From a virus, in IMG/VR virus record IMGVR_UViG_3300030101_001149, positions 1 through 31,997 of that record: a stretch of DNA of 31,997 nucleotides; one strand, written 5' to 3'. The notes below the pieces were generated by a model. It saw nothing but the letters and a program-made list of their open reading frames with translations. It made no database searches and was not told the origin of the DNA. Position numbers and translations under genes: made by a program. How positions within the stretch are numbered: position 1 is the first letter of the stretch; every line of letters starts with the position of its first letter. Below, in pieces: positions 20,527 through 27,222 of this stretch.

Positions 20527-22118
20527 AAAAAACAATAGAGTTAGAAGCTAAAGTAGACAAGGCTCAAAAAGATTTAGATGGTGTAGCACAAAGTGTACAA
20601 CGAATAGATGACAACCTTGAAGAAGTTAAAGATACAACAAGTGGTGTTTCTAAAGGTGTAAAAGGTATTGGTAATGCTTTAAAAGCTGCCGGTATTGGTT
20701 TAGCTATTGCAGCATTTTCGAAACTTGCAGAAGTATTTAACCAGAATCAAAAAGTTACAGATGCTTTTAGTACTGCTTTTGAAGCGTTAAGTTTAGCGTT
20801 TAATGATTTTTTTAAGTTTCTTGATAGAAATGTAGGTACTGTTATAGATTATTTCAAAGGTTTATTTGAAAACCCTGTACAATCATTAAAAAACTTTGGT
20901 CAAGCAATAGTAGATAATGTAATAGAACGAGTAAATAGTGCTTTAGATGCTTTAGGTTTTTTAGGTGATGCAGTTGTAAAGGTTTTTAGTGGTGATTTTG
21001 TTGGTGCAGCAGAAAGTGCTAAAAATGCTGGTAAAGAATTGTTTGATGTTGTAACAGGAGTTAACAATACATTTGATAAAGTAGCAGAAGTAATTCCTAC
21101 AGTAGTTAGTAGCATTACAGACTATGCTAAATCAACAATAGATGCTGCAAGAGCAACAGTTGATCTAAACAAACAAGCAGAAGTAGCTGCTGTTATAAAT
21201 CAAGGGTTAATAGAAAAGTATGATAGACAAGCAGAGCAACAAAGACAAATAAGAGATGATGAAAGTAAAACTATTGAAGAAAGAATTGCTGCAAATGAAG
21301 AACTTGGTAGAATATTAGATGAGCAAAGTGAAAAGATGCTTGAAAATGTTGATATAACAATTAAAGCAGCACAAGCAGAATTTGATAAAAACCAAAACCA
21401 AGAAAACTACATAGCATTATTAGAAGCACAAAATGAACGTGAAGCTGTACTTGCACAAATAGAAGGTTTTAGATCGGAACAATTAATAAACAGAATTTCT
21501 TTAGAACGTGAAGTAGATGATATAAAAACAGAAGCTGATGAAAAAGAAATAGAAAGAAAAGAAAAATTAATTGAATTAGAAAAGCAAAGACAGCAAGGCA
21601 TAATGGATTCTATAGATGCTGTTGCCCAAGCAGCAGGTGAAGAAAGTAAAATAGCAAAAGCGTTGTTTCTTTTAAAAACAGGTATGATACTTAAAGAGCA
21701 AATACTTACAGCACAAGCTACTATGCAAAGAATTTTAGCATCAGCAGCAGAATCAGGTGTAGATGGAGCAAAAGGATTTATGAAAGCAGCATCAGCAGCA
21801 CCTCCTCCTGCTAACGTACCTTTAATAGCAATATTTGCAGCACAAGCAGCAGGTATAGCAATGAGTATTAAGAGTGCAGTAAGTACTGCTAAATCTATGG
21901 TTGGTAGTCAAGCTGGTGGTAGTGTAAGTGGTAGTGGTAGTGTGTCTACACCACAAGCACCATCATTTAATATAGTAGGAGCAGCACCTGAAAACCAATT
22001 AGCACAAGCAATAGGTGAACAAGAAGAAAAACCTATAAAAGCATTCGTAGTAAGTAACGAAGTAACTAACGCACAAGCATTAGAACGTAATATAGTAGAA
22101 GGTGCTTCAATTGGATAA
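20517..22118 (+). CDS. Tape measure protein
   Basis: A 533-residue helical protein. Coiled coil at the N-terminus (KVDKAQKDLDGVAQSVQRID), then a Gly/Ala-rich hydrophobic segment (GIGNALKAAGIGLAIAAFSK near 48-67), long coiled coils at about 230-370, and a second hydrophobic, Ala-rich part near 420-465 (VPLIAIFAAQAAGIAMSIKS) before a Gly/Ser linker. This is the layout of siphovirus tape measures, whose length sets tail length. At 533 residues it predicts a tail of roughly 80 nm by the usual 0.15 nm per residue rule. It is followed by the protease gene, reversing the common order in which head genes precede tail genes. Confidence 0.85.
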   Translation: MAVKKTIELEAKVDKAQKDLDGVAQSVQRIDDNLEEVKDTTSGVSKGVKGIGNALKAAGIGLAIAAFSKLAEVFNQNQKVTDAFSTAFEALSLAFNDFFKFLDRNVGTVIDYFKGLFENPVQSLKNFGQAIVDNVIERVNSALDALGFLGDAVVKVFSGDFVGAAESAKNAGKELFDVVTGVNNTFDKVAEVIPTVVSSITDYAKSTIDAARATVDLNKQAEVAAVINQGLIEKYDRQAEQQRQIRDDESKTIEERIAANEELGRILDEQSEKMLENVDITIKAAQAEFDKNQNQENYIALLEAQNEREAVLAQIEGFRSEQLINRISLEREVDDIKTEADEKEIERKEKLIELEKQRQQGIMDSIDAVAQAAGEESKIAKALFLLKTGMILKEQILTAQATMQRILASAAESGVDGAKGFMKAASAAPPPANVPLIAIFAAQAAGIAMSIKSAVSTAKSMVGSQAGGSVSGSGSVSTPQAPSFNIVGAAPENQLAQAIGEQEEKPIKAFVVSNEVTNAQALERNIVEGASIG

Positions 22119-22147
22119 CAAAATAGATAAATAATTATTGTATTAAT

Positions 22148-23476
22148 ATGGACATAGTAGAACTTTTTATAGATGAAAATGATGAGGTTTCAGGAATTGA
22201 AGCAATATCAGTAGTAGAAAACCCAGCAATAGAAGAAAACTTTATAGCACTTAAAAATCAAGAGTTTAAACTTGCAGAAGTAGACAAAGAAAAGCGTATA
22301 CTTATGGGTGCTGCTTTGATACCTAACAAACCTATATACCGTACAAACGGTGAGCAGGAGTATTATATATATTTTAGTCAAGCAACTGTAAGAAAAGCAA
22401 GTGAATTATTCTTTATAAAAGGAAACCAAAACAACTCAACATTAGAACACCAATTAGAACTTAAAGGTTTAACTGCTGTAGAAAGCTGGATAGTAGAAAG
22501 TGAACAAGATAAAAGTAGAATGTACGATTTAAATGTACCTATTGGTACTTGGATGGTATCTATGAAAGTAAATAACGATGATGTTTGGAAAAAAGTAAAA
22601 GCAGGTGAGGTAAAAGGGTTTAGTATAGAAGGTTACTTTGCAGATAAATTAGAAAGACCAAACGAACCTGTAAAAGATGAAATGAAAGAACAAGAATTAG
22701 AATCTTATTCAGATTATCCAAGTGGTGTTAAAAACAATGCTAAAAAAGGTATTGAACTAAACGAAAAAGTAAACAACAAGTGTGCAACACAAGTAGGAAA
22801 AGTAAGAGCGCAACAATTAGCACAAGGGAAACCAATAACAACAGAAACTATTAAAAGGATGTTTAGTTATTTAAGTAGGGCGCAAGAAGATTATGATGAA
22901 AATGATACTAAAGCGTGTGGAACTATATCTTACTTATTGTGGGGTGGTAAAGCAGGTTTACGTTGGGCAGGTGCTAAACTAAAAGAACTTGATCTAATAG
23001 AAGAAGATTTAAAAAAACCTTGTCAAGCAGGATATGAAATGATAGGCACTAAAATAAAAAACGGTAAAACAGTACCAAATTGTGTACCAATAAAACAATC
23101 TAAAATGAGTAAAGAAGAAATAGCTGAAGCTAAAATAGAAGAACTAAAACAATTGTTTAGTACTGAAAAAGTTGAATTAGCAAATATTAATCAACTTGCT
23201 GCTATGGTGAATCAAGCAAGATCAGAAGAAGGTGATATGGTAAATTCTTATTTAGAAGCTAAACAAAATAGTAAAAAAGGTGTAAAATCAGGGGAAAAAC
23301 ACCTTAAAAACCTAAAAGAAATAAATAATGTAGCAATGGATATTAAAAATATTTCAAAAGATTTAGGAGTAGATGTTACAAAAATAAAAGAATGGAAAAA
23401 AGCAATGGACTTTTTAAATGGCAATCCACAAAAAGCAACTGAAATAATGATTAATAAAATGAAAGGTTTATTATAA
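22148..23476 (+). CDS. XkdF-like prohead serine protease with C-terminal modules
   Basis: A 442-residue multi-domain protein. Residues 1-170 match the S78-type XkdF/prohead maturation protease: SVVENPAIEENF (21-32), LMGAALIPNKPIYR (52-65), TLEHQ with probable catalytic H101 and KGFSIEGYF with probable S159. Residues 188-282 form a second module, YPSGVKNNAKKGIELNEKV through RAQQLAQGKPITTETIKRM to WGGKAGLRWA, seen widely in marine phage proteins by my recollection. Residues 292-316 carry CQAGYEMIGTKIKNGK and VPNCVPIK. Residues 330-442 are helical. It cuts scaffold and capsid precursors, and could bring scaffold-like helices itself. Confidence 0.8.
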   Translation: MDIVELFIDENDEVSGIEAISVVENPAIEENFIALKNQEFKLAEVDKEKRILMGAALIPNKPIYRTNGEQEYYIYFSQATVRKASELFFIKGNQNNSTLEHQLELKGLTAVESWIVESEQDKSRMYDLNVPIGTWMVSMKVNNDDVWKKVKAGEVKGFSIEGYFADKLERPNEPVKDEMKEQELESYSDYPSGVKNNAKKGIELNEKVNNKCATQVGKVRAQQLAQGKPITTETIKRMFSYLSRAQEDYDENDTKACGTISYLLWGGKAGLRWAGAKLKELDLIEEDLKKPCQAGYEMIGTKIKNGKTVPNCVPIKQSKMSKEEIAEAKIEELKQLFSTEKVELANINQLAAMVNQARSEEGDMVNSYLEAKQNSKKGVKSGEKHLKNLKEINNVAMDIKNISKDLGVDVTKIKEWKKAMDFLNGNPQKATEIMINKMKGLL

Positions 23477-23566
23477 ATGAGTAAAATACCAAGTCCACAA
23501 TCAGGTCGTAGAGGTTGCTTATGTAAAAATGGTAGAAGAGTGCCTAATTGCGTACCAATTAAATAA
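23477..23566 (+). CDS. 29-residue Cys-motif peptide
   Basis: A short ORF directly after the protease stop (adjacent, no gap). It encodes 29 residues: SPQSGRRGCLCKNG followed by RRVPNCVPIK. The first half repeats the next gene (SPQNDRRGCLCKDG) and the second half repeats the protease (NGKTVPNCVPIK). Three Cys in CLC...C could bind metal. The sharing of both motifs with neighbours makes chance unlikely. The function is unknown. Confidence 0.6.
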   Translation: MSKIPSPQSGRRGCLCKNGRRVPNCVPIK

Positions 23567-23577
23567 CAATTACTATT

Positions 23578-23724
23578 ATGGAAGATAATAAAGGCAGAAA
23601 CCCATCACCACAAAACGATAGGCGAGGTTGCTTATGTAAAGATGGTAAAACTTATTCAAGAAAATGTTGTGATGGAAGTTTTCAAGCACAAGGTGTTGGT
23701 AATATAACAGGAGATGGTACATAA
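23578..23724 (+). CDS. 48-residue Cys-rich peptide
   Basis: A 48-residue protein with RRGCLCKDGKTYSRKCCDG (residues 15-33) then SFQAQGVGNI. Four Cys (C18, C20, C29, C30) in a C-x-C-x8-C-C pattern. I recall this RGCLC...KCCDG...QGxG pattern from Bacteroidota phage and prophage proteins. It lies between the protease and two coiled-coil genes. Metal binding or a virion cement role are possibilities. Its stop lies within an 18-nt repeat that recurs at 24541. Confidence 0.7.
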   Translation: MEDNKGRNPSPQNDRRGCLCKDGKTYSRKCCDGSFQAQGVGNITGDGT

Positions 23725-23738
23725 AAACACAACAAACA
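23721..23738 (+). repeat. 18-nt direct repeat, copy 1
   Basis: ATAAAAACACAACAAACA is identical to 24541-24558. Each copy covers the stop codon of one gene and lies 20-30 nt upstream of the next start, before an A/T-rich start context. Confidence 0.8.
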
Positions 23739-23761
23739 GTTAAATATATTATTATATAAAT

Positions 23762-24136
23762 ATGGATTCAAAAACAAAAGAGATACTACAAAAGTTTTCT
23801 ACTCAAAAGGTTAATTTAAATATAACTAACGAATTAAGAAAATATCCAAAAGGTTTGTTAAAATACAAAAGTGAAGGTGATGGTCTTTTAAAATTAAAAG
23901 AAAAATTAACACAAGAATTAAAACAATTAAAAAAAGCATTAAATAAATGGTCTGATCTTGGGGGAAGTATTATACAAGAAATTGATGGCGATTTAAATAA
24001 GTTTGGCAAAATAGCTAAAGAACTTGGTTTTAATCCTGAAATACAAATTGATTACTCAAACGCAGAAGATTCTTTAACAAAATATGCAGATGCAAGGAAA
24101 AAATACGAAGCAGCAGCAAAAGATATAAAATTATAA
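23762..24136 (+). CDS. Coiled-coil protein A of head gene block
   Basis: A 124-residue basic protein, nearly all helical, with a coiled coil at about 43-65 (LKEKLTQELKQLKKALNKW). It is followed by IAKELGFNPEIQIDY and a terminal helix with Ala (YADARKKYEAAAKDI). The arrangement recalls protein B just downstream and the C-terminal part of the protease. A scaffold or capsid assembly partner is likely from position between protease and capsid; there is no diagnostic motif. Confidence 0.7.
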   Translation: MDSKTKEILQKFSTQKVNLNITNELRKYPKGLLKYKSEGDGLLKLKEKLTQELKQLKKALNKWSDLGGSIIQEIDGDLNKFGKIAKELGFNPEIQIDYSNAEDSLTKYADARKKYEAAAKDIKL

Positions 24137-24145
24137 AACAATAAT

Positions 24146-24544
24146 ATGAAACCAGATGTAAAAAGAATACTTACCAAGTTAAGTGAAGAACAACAAAAAC
24201 AATCTTTACAAAAAATAGAAAAGATTGAACTTGCAAGAAAACCTGCTGTAATTTTAAAAGATGCACAAAAATTAGATGACCAAATAAATAAACAAAAAAA
24301 CAAAATAGATAAAGTTTGGTCTACATATAAAAGAGCGTGGGGAGAATGGCAACAATTTCTTGAACAAATTAATAAAAAAGCAACTGATTTACGATATAAT
24401 GACCTAAATCAAACAATGAAACAATTAGAAGATTTAGGTGTAGATTCAAGACAAGTACCTGAATTAGAAAGAGCAGCAAATTTGCTTAATAGAGCATTAA
24501 ACCAAATAGATGGTTTAAAGGACTTATATGGTAAACCACAATAA
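24146..24544 (+). CDS. Coiled-coil protein B of head gene block
   Basis: A 132-residue helical protein. A coiled coil (LDDQINKQKNKIDKVWSTYK) precedes MKQLEDLGVDSRQVPELERA (92-111) and a terminal helix (LLNRALNQIDGLKDL). The DLGVD segment is repeated at the C-terminus of the protease (DLGVDVTKIKEWKKAM), and protein A has ELGFN at the matching place. It probably arose by duplication. A role in head assembly is inferred from location only. Confidence 0.7.
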   Translation: MKPDVKRILTKLSEEQQKQSLQKIEKIELARKPAVILKDAQKLDDQINKQKNKIDKVWSTYKRAWGEWQQFLEQINKKATDLRYNDLNQTMKQLEDLGVDSRQVPELERAANLLNRALNQIDGLKDLYGKPQ

Positions 24545-24558
24545 AAACACAACAAACA
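24541..24558 (+). repeat. 18-nt direct repeat, copy 2
   Basis: Identical to 23721-23738. This copy again includes the stop of the upstream gene and precedes the TTATTGTAATATATATG start context of the scaffold-like gene. Confidence 0.8.
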
Positions 24559-24582
24559 CATTTATAATTTATTGTAATATAT

Positions 24583-25197
24583 ATGAAAGCAACAGATATG
24601 TTAAACAAAGTAAAAGAGGTTCTTGGGGTAGAGTTATCCGAAGCACCTGTAGAAGTAAAGTTGGCACAAGCTGAACTTGAAAACGGTACAATTATAGAAA
24701 GCGAAAATTTTGAAGCTGGAAATGAAATATTTATTGTTACCGAAGATGAAAAAGTAGCAATGCCTATAGGTGAGTACAAACTTGTAGATGGTGAATCTAT
24801 AATTGTAGAAGAAGAAGGTATTATTGCTTCTATTGGTGCAGTTGAAGAAGCACCAGAAGAAGAAGTAGAAGCTGCTGAAGAAAAAGAAGAAATGAACTAC
24901 GCTACTAAAGAAGAACTTGCAGAGGTTAAAGAAATGGTTGAAGAAATAAAATCAATGCTTGAACCAAAAGAAGAAATGGCAGAAGAAACTGAAGCTGAAA
25001 ATTCTATAAAATCAGAAGAAACAACAACAAAAACTGTTTATGCTGAAAAAGAAGAATTAACAACAGAAGAACCTGTTGAGAAAATAAAACATAACCCTGA
25101 AAAGGAAACAAAGAAAGTAATGAATTTGTATGGACAAAAAAGAACACAAACGACATACGATAGAGTGCTTTCAAAAATAGCTAATCTTAAAAATTAA
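24583..25197 (+). CDS. Scaffold-like acidic capsid assembly protein
   Basis: A 204-residue, strongly acidic protein immediately upstream of the major capsid gene. Residues 25-85 form a small beta domain (VKLAQAELENGTIIESENFE, then GNEIFIVTEDEKVAMPIGEY). An acidic helical coiled coil (about 88-130, NYATKEELAEVKEMVEEIKS) follows, and then a basic C-terminus (MNLYGQKRTQTTYDRVLSKI). An acidic, helical protein with a basic end preceding the capsid gene is the usual layout of a scaffold. It would guide capsid assembly and be removed by the S78-type protease. Confidence 0.7.
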   Translation: MKATDMLNKVKEVLGVELSEAPVEVKLAQAELENGTIIESENFEAGNEIFIVTEDEKVAMPIGEYKLVDGESIIVEEEGIIASIGAVEEAPEEEVEAAEEKEEMNYATKEELAEVKEMVEEIKSMLEPKEEMAEETEAENSIKSEETTTKTVYAEKEELTTEEPVEKIKHNPEKETKKVMNLYGQKRTQTTYDRVLSKIANLKN

Positions 25198-25207
25198 ATA
25201 ATTAAAA

Positions 25208-26161
25208 ATGGCAACAACAACAAGTATAACAACAACTTATGCAGGTGAGTTTGCAGGTGAATATATTTCTGCTGCATTATTGAGTGGTTCTACTATTGAA
25301 AATGGTGGACTTACTGTAAAGCCTAACATTAAGTTTAAAGAGGTAATAAAAAAAGTAGATACAAATGCAATAGTTAAAGATGCAACTTGTGATTTTGATC
25401 CTACTTCAACATTAACTCTTACAGAAAAAGTATTACAACCTGAATATCAGCAAGTAAATTTACAACTTTGTAAGAAAGATTTTCAATCTGATTGGGAAGC
25501 AGCTTCAATGGGCTTTAGTGCTTTTGATAGCTTACCTTCTTCTTTTAGTGATTTTTTAATTGCTCACGTAGCAGCTAAAGTAGCACAAAGAACAGAGCAA
25601 AGTATTTGGGATGGTAACACATCTAATAATGGACAATTTGATGGACTTACTAAACTTGTATCATTAGATGCAGCATTACCAGCAGCACAAGAAGTTACAG
25701 GTACAACAGTAACAGCTTCTAACGTAATTGCACAATTAGGTAGTGTTGTAGATGCAATTCCTTCTACAGTTTATGGAAGTGAAGATTTAAACCTTTACGT
25801 TTCATCTAACATTGCACGTGCTTACGTAAGAGCGTTAGGTGGATTTGGAAGTTCTGGATTAGGTGCAGCAGGTACTAACTCAATGGGTACGCAATGGTGG
25901 AACAACGGATCACTTACATTTGATGGTGTGAAAATATTTGTAGCACAAGGTCTTGCTGATAACAAGGTTATTGCAGCAGAAAGATCAAACCTTTTCTTTG
26001 GTACAGGTCTTTTAGCAGATCACAACGAAGTAAAAGTTATTGATATGGCTGATCTTGATGGTTCACAAAATGTACGAGTTGTAATGAGATTTACAGCAGG
26101 TGTACAATATGGAGTTATCGAAGATATTGTAACATACGGTATTACAAATTCAGCTAACTAA
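25208..26161 (+). CDS. Major capsid protein
   Basis: A 317-residue protein following the scaffold-like gene, of a type I recognise from flavobacterial siphoviruses and probably HK97-fold. Notable segments are ATTTSITTTYAGEFAGEYIS (2-21), LQLCKKDFQSDWEAASMGF, VAQRTEQSIWDGNTSNNGQF and the C-terminal RFTAGVQYGVIEDIVTYG. The mass expected (about 33 kDa) and the strong terminator directly downstream fit a protein made in large amounts. It forms the icosahedral shell. There is no long N-terminal delta domain, which fits the separate scaffold upstream. Confidence 0.85.
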   Translation: MATTTSITTTYAGEFAGEYISAALLSGSTIENGGLTVKPNIKFKEVIKKVDTNAIVKDATCDFDPTSTLTLTEKVLQPEYQQVNLQLCKKDFQSDWEAASMGFSAFDSLPSSFSDFLIAHVAAKVAQRTEQSIWDGNTSNNGQFDGLTKLVSLDAALPAAQEVTGTTVTASNVIAQLGSVVDAIPSTVYGSEDLNLYVSSNIARAYVRALGGFGSSGLGAAGTNSMGTQWWNNGSLTFDGVKIFVAQGLADNKVIAAERSNLFFGTGLLADHNEVKVIDMADLDGSQNVRVVMRFTAGVQYGVIEDIVTYGITNSAN

Positions 26162-26182
26162 TAAGTGATTAACCAATAAAAA

Positions 26183-26219
26183 GGGTGGGTAAGCCAATAG
26201 TGCCTACTCACCTTTTTTT
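26183..26219 (+). terminator. Rho-independent terminator after capsid gene
   Basis: GGTGGGTAAG pairs imperfectly with CCTACTCACC around a 7-9 nt loop, followed by T7. It lies 22 nt after the capsid stop and 17 nt before the tail tube start. Confidence 0.85.
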
Positions 26220-26236
26220 ATTAAAAATATATAAAG

Positions 26237-26785
26237 ATGGCTTGTGATTTAACAAAAGGTAGAAAAGAACCGTGTAAAGATTCGGTTGGTGGAATTAAAG
26301 CTGTATTTTTTGCAGACTTTGGTGATATTACTATTACGTATGATGGTACAGATACAGATGTAATAGATGATTTAGGTGCTGTAACGGTATTTAAATATGA
26401 ATTAAAGGGGAATAGTAGTTTTGAACAAACTATTACTTCTTCAAGAGAAAATGGTACAACTTTCTTTGAACAGGCGTTAAACCTTACTTTAAAGAAATTA
26501 ACCGTACAAGACCACAAAGAATTAAAGCTAATGAGTTATGGTAGACCACATATCGTGGTACAAGACTATAACGGTAATGCTTTCTTGATGGGTGCAGAAC
26601 ACGGATGTGATGTAACAGGTGGTACAATTACAACAGGTGGTGCAATGGGTGATTTAAGTGGTTATACACTTACATTTGCTGCACAAGAACAAGTACCTGC
26701 TAACTTTTTAGAAGGTGCTACAGAAGCTAATCCTTTTGCTGGTTTAACAGGAACTGTAACTGTAACACAAGGTACAAATTCTTAA
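26237..26785 (+). CDS. Major tail tube protein (probable)
   Basis: A 182-residue protein. ACDLTKGRKEPCKDSVGGIK (2-21) followed by AVFFADFGD is a start I recall from tail tube proteins of flavobacterial siphoviruses. The rest is beta-rich (ITITYDGTDTDVIDDLGAVT, VFKYELKGNSSFEQTITSS). Flanking terminators on both sides (26183-26219 and 26808-26836) mark it as a separately dosed, high-output gene, as expected for a structural repeat subunit. Tail tube genes usually lie near the chaperone; here it lies between capsid and portal. Confidence 0.75.
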   Translation: MACDLTKGRKEPCKDSVGGIKAVFFADFGDITITYDGTDTDVIDDLGAVTVFKYELKGNSSFEQTITSSRENGTTFFEQALNLTLKKLTVQDHKELKLMSYGRPHIVVQDYNGNAFLMGAEHGCDVTGGTITTGGAMGDLSGYTLTFAAQEQVPANFLEGATEANPFAGLTGTVTVTQGTNS

Positions 26786-26807
26786 TAGGGTTTTTATTTG
26801 GTAAATT

Positions 26808-26836
26808 AAGGGTGGCAATATGCTGCCCTTTTTTTG
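26808..26836 (+). terminator. Rho-independent terminator after tail tube gene
   Basis: AAGGGTGGC pairs with GCTGCCCTT (with G-U pairs) around a short AATAT loop, then T7G. It lies 23 nt after the tail tube stop. Confidence 0.85.
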
Positions 26837-26877
26837 TTTTAATAATAACAAATTTCATACTTTTTTATTGTATATAT

Positions 26878-27222
26878 ATGATAGTATTACAAGAAAGCGG
26901 ATCAGCACAAAATATTGATTTTATACCAAGAGAATTTACTGCAAACGCATCTTACACGGTTAAAATAACAGATGAAACGCAAAACAAAGAAGTGTACAGT
27001 CAAGCAACAACAAGCATATCACAAAACCTATATTACAATAGGTATAATGCTGTATTTCCTGTAAAACAAGATATTTATTACACACTTAAAATACTTTCAG
27101 GTAGTTCAGTTGTATTTATGGATAAAATATACTGTACAAACCAAACAGATTTACCAGCTTACACAATAAACGAAGGTGAATACACTTCTAATAGCACTAC
27201 AAACGAATTTATCACAATATAA
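26878..27222 (+). CDS. Small beta-rich virion protein (probable)
   Basis: A 114-residue protein. The start is ATG 26878 (MIVLQESGSAQNIDFIPREF), since the frame's earlier GTG at 26812 lies in the terminator hairpin. Predicted mostly beta-strand with many Thr, Ser and Tyr (ASYTVKITDETQNKEVYSQA, KQDIYYTLKILSGSSVV). It ends by overlapping the portal ATG by one base. Similar small proteins precede portal genes in related phages, by memory. A head decoration or adaptor role is inferred. Confidence 0.65.
   Translation: MIVLQESGSAQNIDFIPREFTANASYTVKITDETQNKEVYSQATTSISQNLYYNRYNAVFPVKQDIYYTLKILSGSSVVFMDKIYCTNQTDLPAYTINEGEYTSNSTTNEFITI

Noticed and set aside
26812-26878. GTG 26812 as start of the small beta-rich protein
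   Set aside because: It lies in the terminator stem, and the extra 22 residues would be encoded by the hairpin and T-tract. ATG 26878 has the recurrent TTATTGTA context.
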